A stretch of DNA of 10,745 nucleotides, from the NCBI GenBank assembly GCA_031274385.1, contig JAISQH010000583.1:1-10745 (forward strand). The letters are read 5' to 3'. This document shows positions 7,440-10,745 of this stretch, in pieces. The position numbers and the translations under genes are program-made. Every line of letters begins with the position of its first letter. Position 1 is the first letter of the stretch. Below the pieces are notes generated by a model. It ran no database searches. It was not told the DNA's origin and was given only the letters and a program-made list of their open reading frames with translations. The DNA comes from Planctomycetaceae bacterium. GTDB taxonomy: Bacteria > Planctomycetota > Planctomycetia > Pirellulales > Thermoguttaceae.

Positions 7440-7937
7440 AATAAAAACTCGTACCAAGTTCTCTCTTTATCAGCACATTCAAAACCAATAGACCATTCAG
7501 TCAATCCGCCAAGTTTAAAATAAGTTGCGCACAAAGGCACAAAGAACACAAAGAACACAAAGATCGGATTAAGTCGTTTGCCATTCTTTTTTCATTCTTT
7601 TTCCATAATGGATTGATATAAAACAAAATATGAAAAGATGGACTCTCTTTAAAAATCGCTGTGTTTTTTGTGTCTTTGTACGCAACTTATCTAAATATTT
7701 ATTTTGAATGTTGCAATTCGACTGATTTTCCATTCCAGAGGATTGATTTTCTTTGATGTTTGGGATAAAATTGGAAATCGTTTTTGAAGTTGCCAATCAA
7801 TGACGAGGAATTTTGGGGTTTGTGAGTCTGCTTCACCGTATCCTGACTTTCATTTTTGGCAATAAAAGATCAATGTATTGTTTTTTCGTTCCCGTAACCT
7901 ATCACCCTCACTTCTTTCCTTTCGAAAATCAATCAGT
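7440..7937. other. Long intergenic region between hemE and the HDOD gene
   Basis: A 498-base spacer with no supportable gene. Its main content is the CACAAAG-type inverted pair (7520-7690). The loop of that pair contains a direct repeat of CATTCTTTTT (7582-7591 and 7593-7602). The remainder (7691-7937) is AT-rich and shows nothing I can name. No convincing promoter for the HDOD gene was found. TTG-initiated extension of the HDOD frame into this region gives a basic, unconserved-looking leader and was not used. Confidence 0.6.
7520..7690. repeat. CACAAAG-type inverted repeat pair
   Basis: The left arm 7520-7550 (starting ATAAGTTGCGCACAAAGGCA) and the reverse complement of the right arm 7660-7690 (starting ATAAGTTGCGTACAAAGACA) agree at 28 of 31 positions. 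They are separated by about 109 bases. The left arm continues into a short tandem array of (AA)CACAAAG units up to 7562. In RNA, two of the three differences would be G-U pairs, so the transcript could form a long stem. It may include the hemE 3' end function. Confidence 0.75.
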
Positions 7938-8834
7938 ATGTCTCTTGCTCACGACGAACTTAGTAAAATCCTGACAGTGGAACAACTTCCCGCAATGCCC
8001 CATAGTGCGCTCATCGTACTCCAACTCGATAATGATGTTGTCAAAGTCAATATCAATGATTTGGTTCGTCCGATTGAGGCGGATCTTGGTCTTGCGGCTC
8101 AGGTCTTGAAATTTCTGAACTCCTCTTACTTTGGTTTCCAAAGTTCCATTTCCAATGTGAAACAGGGAATTGCGTTGGTGGGGATTCGGATTGTCAAAAA
8201 TTTTGTTCTTTGGAAGGCGATTTTCAGCCTGATCCCCAAAAGTAAAACCGGATCATTTGATGTGACATTGCTTTGGCAGGATTCGCTTCGCCGGGCGATG
8301 TTCACACGTTTCCTTCTTCTGGAACTTAAAAAGGGCGATCCCGAAACGGCGTTTGCCGGGGCATTGCTGCAAGACATGGCGATTCCGCTTCTGCTCAAAA
8401 AGAAACCGGCTGAATACGGAGCGGTTCTGGAACAATTAGCCGCTTCTTCCGGTGCCCGCCTGTCAACTCTGGAAAACAAAGCCTTCGGTTGGAATCATGC
8501 CGACGCCGGTGCCATACTCGGAAAAAATTGGAAACTCCCCGAACCCTTGGTCGAATTAGTTGCCAACCATCTGAAAATCGAAGAAATCATCGGCAATTTC
8601 GACCAACAACCGGAACAAGTGGTGACGGCACTTTCGACATTGCTGCCTTCCGTTATCAATCCCGATTGGAATGACCGGGCGGCTTTCAACAAATTTTTCG
8701 CAAAGATTATGCCGGAAAACAACCGGTTACTGACAACGCTCTTTGATAAGGTTGACCGGGAATTTGACCAATACGCCATGATTATTCAAATTACCAAACC
8801 GAAAAAGACCTTGTTTCAATATTTGGATGAATAA
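7938..8834 (+). CDS. HDOD-domain protein
   Basis: Member of the HDOD family, non-enzymatic relatives of HD phosphohydrolases that usually act in signalling. Residues ~12-215 fit HDOD: LPAMPHSALIVLQL (18-30), DLGLAAQVLKFLNSSYFGF (49-67), ISNVKQGIALVGIRIVKN (71-88), AFAGALLQDMAIPLL (138-152) and ADAGAILGKNWKLPEPLVEL (189-208). The His-Asp pair of true HD enzymes is replaced by Gln145-Asp146, so catalysis is not expected. Residues ~215-298 are a helical tail that I do not recognise. The start is ATG at 7938, because HDOD homology begins soon after it; the frame is open upstream to a TTG at 7878. No clear Shine-Dalgarno is present. It is soluble, with no membrane segment. It lies 93 bases before the zinc-ribbon gene on the same strand. 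The signalling partner is unknown. Confidence 0.85.
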   Translation: MSLAHDELSKILTVEQLPAMPHSALIVLQLDNDVVKVNINDLVRPIEADLGLAAQVLKFLNSSYFGFQSSISNVKQGIALVGIRIVKNFVLWKAIFSLIPKSKTGSFDVTLLWQDSLRRAMFTRFLLLELKKGDPETAFAGALLQDMAIPLLLKKKPAEYGAVLEQLAASSGARLSTLENKAFGWNHADAGAILGKNWKLPEPLVELVANHLKIEEIIGNFDQQPEQVVTALSTLLPSVINPDWNDRAAFNKFFAKIMPENNRLLTTLFDKVDREFDQYAMIIQITKPKKTLFQYLDE

Positions 8835-8927
8835 ACCGCGAATCAGAAAAGAGTGATGATTTTGTCCGACGTTTTACGTTTCCGCGATTGATCCACCTTA
8901 TTCTTTTTCTTTATTTTCAATCTTTTT

Positions 8928-9659
8928 ATGGCGATTAATGTTGTTTGTCCCGGCTGTTTGAAGCGATTCCAGGTGAGTGACCGATTTGCCGGAGCGAAGG
9001 GACCTTGCCCGAATTGCAACACGGTTATCAATATTCCGAAAGCCGCCGTCAAAATTCACGGTGCGGAAGAATTTGAACAAGGCGGCAAAACAGTTACCGG
9101 AAAGTTAATTCTCAAACCGATTAGCCGGCTTGAAATGGATTTCGATCCGATTTACGCGGGGTTTTGCGCGTTGGCGGTTCTGTTGGTTTATGGTTTCACT
9201 TGGCTTCTTGGCGTGATGGTGACTTCAACAGGAACACGCGATGTGATCGGCGGAATCGGCGTTTTTTTTATTGCGTTTCCGTTATCGCTTTTTGGTTATC
9301 AGGTTCTGCGTGATCGGGAGCAACTTTTCATGTTGACGGGTTCCGATTTGTACCGGAAAACAGGGATGAGTGCGGTGGTTTATGCGGTTCTTTGGATTCT
9401 TTTTGAGATTTTGATTTGGTACATGAGTGCTGACTTCTTTTTTGTCTGGATTTATTTTGCCGCGTTTGCCTGTCTGGCAATGCTCGCAACTCATGCGGTG
9501 CTTGACATCAATCTTGGCAGTTCGTTGTTGCATTACCTGATTTTTTTTGTTGCCGTCTTGATTCTTCGCGGGACATTGGGTGTTGGCTGGCTTTGGATTG
9601 CGTCGGAAACCGTCCGAAAAACCTCCGCTCCGCCACCGCCCTTCCTGCCGGGAATGTAG
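8928..9659 (+). CDS. Zinc-ribbon multi-pass membrane protein of unknown function
   Basis: The N-terminus carries a zinc-ribbon-like four-cysteine motif, CPGC (Cys7, Cys10) and CPNC (Cys27, Cys30). This is the short ribbon often found at the start of planctomycete membrane and signalling proteins. A ~45-residue polar linker follows. Then come about five hydrophobic segments: ~76-98, 105-125, 147-166, 169-192 and 199-226, the last ending near WLWIASE. A proline-rich tail (APPPPFLPGM) closes the 243-residue protein. The ribbon is expected in the cytoplasm, as there is no signal peptide. The ATG at 8928 directly precedes the ribbon, but no Shine-Dalgarno is seen (TCAATCTTTTT). It sits 93 bases after the HDOD gene and may share its transcript. 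I do not recognise a catalytic motif, so no function is proposed beyond a membrane protein with a likely zinc-binding head. Confidence 0.75.
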   Translation: MAINVVCPGCLKRFQVSDRFAGAKGPCPNCNTVINIPKAAVKIHGAEEFEQGGKTVTGKLILKPISRLEMDFDPIYAGFCALAVLLVYGFTWLLGVMVTSTGTRDVIGGIGVFFIAFPLSLFGYQVLRDREQLFMLTGSDLYRKTGMSAVVYAVLWILFEILIWYMSADFFFVWIYFAAFACLAMLATHAVLDINLGSSLLHYLIFFVAVLILRGTLGVGWLWIASETVRKTSAPPPPFLPGM

Positions 9660-9666
9660 GTCTTAA

Positions 9667-9708
9667 TCGTTAGTGGTGAGCGGAAAGCGGAGAGCGTGGG
9701 ACGCAAGC
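9667..9708. repeat. Short period-7 array without a partner arm
   Basis: Directly after the zinc-ribbon gene come units in 7-base register: TCGTTAG, TGGTGAG, CGGAAAG, CGGAGAG, CGTGGGA, CGCAAGC. The phase and purine-rich strand resemble the arm of the hairpin at 5034-5159, but I see no complementary arm beside it. It may be a decayed half of such an element. Confidence 0.5.
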
Positions 9709-9716
9709 GGTTTTCT

Positions 9717-9795
9717 AATTGAAAATTGAAAATGGACAATTGAAAATTAAATATTCCTCTCATTTTCAATTTTCCATTGTCCATTTTCAATTCAA
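9717..9795. repeat. Second period-7 hairpin (AATTGAA units)
   Basis: The left arm 9717-9751 reads AATTGAA, AATTGAA, AATGGAC, AATTGAA, AATTAAA. The right arm 9761-9795 reads CATTTTC, AATTTTC, CATTGTC, CATTTTC, AATTCAA. The 23 bases 9724-9746 pair with 9770-9792 with one mismatch. The array ends two bases before the AAGGGG of the next gene. Reading frames through it give low-complexity peptides (KIENGQLKI on plus, FNFQLSIFNFQ on minus) and are artefacts. Confidence 0.85.
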
Positions 9796-9796
9796 T

Positions 9797-9802
9797 AAGG
9801 GG
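9797..9802 (+). promoter_or_regulatory. Shine-Dalgarno-like site of the CPBP gene
   Basis: AAGGGG three bases before the ATG at 9806. The spacing is short, but the site favours this start over TTG at 9719, whose extra 29 codons are translated repeat sequence. Confidence 0.5.
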
Positions 9803-9805
9803 ATT

Positions 9806-10504
9806 ATGTTCTTTCCGCAAAAACAATTCAAACCCGTTTTGATTCTTTTTTATGTTATTGTGGCGTCATCGGTTTGGAAATATTTTCCAATTCCGGTGTT
9901 GCGGGGCAATATCGAGAGCAACGGGTTGTATGATATTGATTTTTGGCTTGGGAGTTCTCGTCTTGTTGCGGCGTTTCTTTTATTTGGTGTGGTTCCGTTG
10001 TTGATGATTCGATTTGTGTTCCGGGAATCTTTCTCGGATTACGGACTTCGGGTTGGTATTCTTTTTCGTACTGTCCGTTCGTTTTTGGTTTCGGCTCCTT
10101 TTGTGATTTTTATTGCGGTTTTAACAGGTCACGATGCGGCGTTTTTCGATGTTTATCCTCTGAACGAAACGATTCGACCGCAAAACGCCCGGATTGGTTA
10201 CGCTTTATTTGCGGTTCATTCGGTGATTTATTTGGGATATTATTTTGGTTGGGAGTTTTTGTTTCGCGGTTTCCTGCAACACGGTCTTGCCGAATCCTGC
10301 GGCGTGCCAACCGCCATTCTGATTCAGACATTGGCATCGACCATGCTCCATTACGGACATCCCGGCACGGAAGTTTTTGGTTCTATTATTGCCGGTTTGG
10401 CGTGGGGCGTGCTTGCCTTCCGAACAAAATCCATCCTCTCCGGTTTTGCTCAACACGCCTTGCTCGGAATTGTCCTCGACTGGACGCTCATTTTTTCCCG
10501 TTAA
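9806..10504 (+). CDS. CPBP-family (Abi/CAAX protease-like) intramembrane protein
   Basis: A hydrophobic 232-residue protein with about six membrane segments (~10-27, 51-70, 92-107, 130-147, 165-181, 190-204). The CPBP signature is visible in order: GWEFLFRGFL (Glu150, Arg154), a histidine in STMLHYGHP (His182), and FAQHALLGIVLDW (His217). These correspond to the glutamate/arginine and histidine positions of the CAAX-protease family of membrane glutamic proteases. The usual EExxxR pair is reduced to WExxxR here, a variant that may still be active. The substrate is unknown; bacterial members have been linked to prenyl-protein processing, bacteriocin immunity and membrane-protein maturation. The start is ATG 9806 with AAGGGG upstream; extension to 9719 would translate the heptamer repeat. 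It lies 146 bases after the zinc-ribbon gene. The stop codon is part of a long palindrome. Confidence 0.85.
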   Translation: MFFPQKQFKPVLILFYVIVASSVWKYFPIPVLRGNIESNGLYDIDFWLGSSRLVAAFLLFGVVPLLMIRFVFRESFSDYGLRVGILFRTVRSFLVSAPFVIFIAVLTGHDAAFFDVYPLNETIRPQNARIGYALFAVHSVIYLGYYFGWEFLFRGFLQHGLAESCGVPTAILIQTLASTMLHYGHPGTEVFGSIIAGLAWGVLAFRTKSILSGFAQHALLGIVLDWTLIFSR

Positions 10505-10554
10505 ACCGAAGTTCCGGCAAAAAAACGACGTTTTTTGCCGGAACTTCGGCTTAA
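10501..10554. terminator. Long palindrome at the end of the CPBP gene
   Basis: CCGAAGTTCCGGC plus seven A and CG (10506-10527) pairs with CG plus six T and GCCGGAACTTCGG (10529-10549), around a very small loop. With one mismatch the symmetry extends outward through TTAA on both sides, so it takes in the TAA stop codon. The GC-rich stem fits a terminator, possibly serving both strands because A and T runs lie inside the stem. No T-run follows the stem, so it could instead be a palindromic repeat. Confidence 0.6.
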
Positions 10555-10656
10555 TCTTGTAGAAATTCTGATTGTTTCGGATTTTAGAAACTGAAAGTGC
10601 TGAAAAATAAGGCTGCACGCCTAAAAAAAGGTACTGTCTCTTTTGTTTTAAGGATA

Positions 10657-10674
10657 GCGCGCAAAGACGCAAAG
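10657..10674. repeat. Single CGCAAAG-type arm near the window end
   Basis: GCGCGCAAAGACGCAAAG resembles the left arm of the inverted pair at 7520 (TTGCGCACAAAGGCACAAAG). A partner arm could lie beyond the window. The rest of 10555-10745 shows no gene. Confidence 0.4.
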
Positions 10675-10745
10675 AAATTCAAGGTTAGTTTTAACTTGTT
10701 CTGTTTTTGATGGTATTCATTATTTTACTCAAGGAAGTTTTCTAT

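Noticed and set aside
8888..8927. Possible promoter TTGATC with a TTATTT -10 giving a nearly leaderless zinc-ribbon mRNA
   Set aside because: Both boxes are weak and the stretch is a simple T-rich run, so the match is not better than chance.
9533..9826. Minus-strand 97-codon open frame overlapping the zinc-ribbon gene end and the second heptamer hairpin
   Set aside because: The middle is translated repeat (FNFQLSIFNFQ) and the remainder is antisense to a supported gene.

Overview
The window looks like a chromosomal piece of a planctomycete, probably a Pirellulales-like lineage of moderate GC. The main support is the flagellin N-terminus: the segment GKDDPAGLIASE with the degenerate 'PLSTG' in place of 'RLSSG' is a form I associate with planctomycete flagellins. 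Other support is the HDOD protein, the zinc-ribbon membrane protein, several genes without a recognisable Shine-Dalgarno sequence, and abundant intergenic inverted repeats. The lineage assignment is an inference; no rRNA or tRNA gene is present to test it.

Layout. On the minus strand, a soluble histidine kinase (5142-5927) lies upstream of a giant flagellin (60-4766, 1568 aa). Between them is a 375-base gap with a heptamer-repeat hairpin and a leader stem-loop. On the plus strand, after a divergent 465-base gap, come hemE (6393-7439), a 498-base gap, an HDOD-domain gene (7938-8834), a zinc-ribbon multi-pass membrane protein (8928-9659), and a CPBP-family membrane protein (9806-10504). The last gene ends in a long palindrome. 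The final ~190 bases hold no gene that I can support.

How the genes relate. The kinase and flagellin are codirectional and could be functionally linked, but no response regulator is in the window. hemE is a heme-biosynthesis housekeeping gene with no visible link to its neighbours. The HDOD, zinc-ribbon and CPBP genes share a strand, but gaps of 93 and 146 bases and an intervening repeat make a tight operon uncertain.

The most unusual content is (1) the flagellin, whose variable region of about 1,330 residues is built from about nine to ten decayed copies of one module, and (2) at least three families of intergenic inverted repeats. These are period-7 arrays folded into hairpins, a GGGCAAGCC-core palindromic element, and a CACAAAG-type inverted pair. 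No CRISPR array, transposase, tRNA or rRNA was seen.
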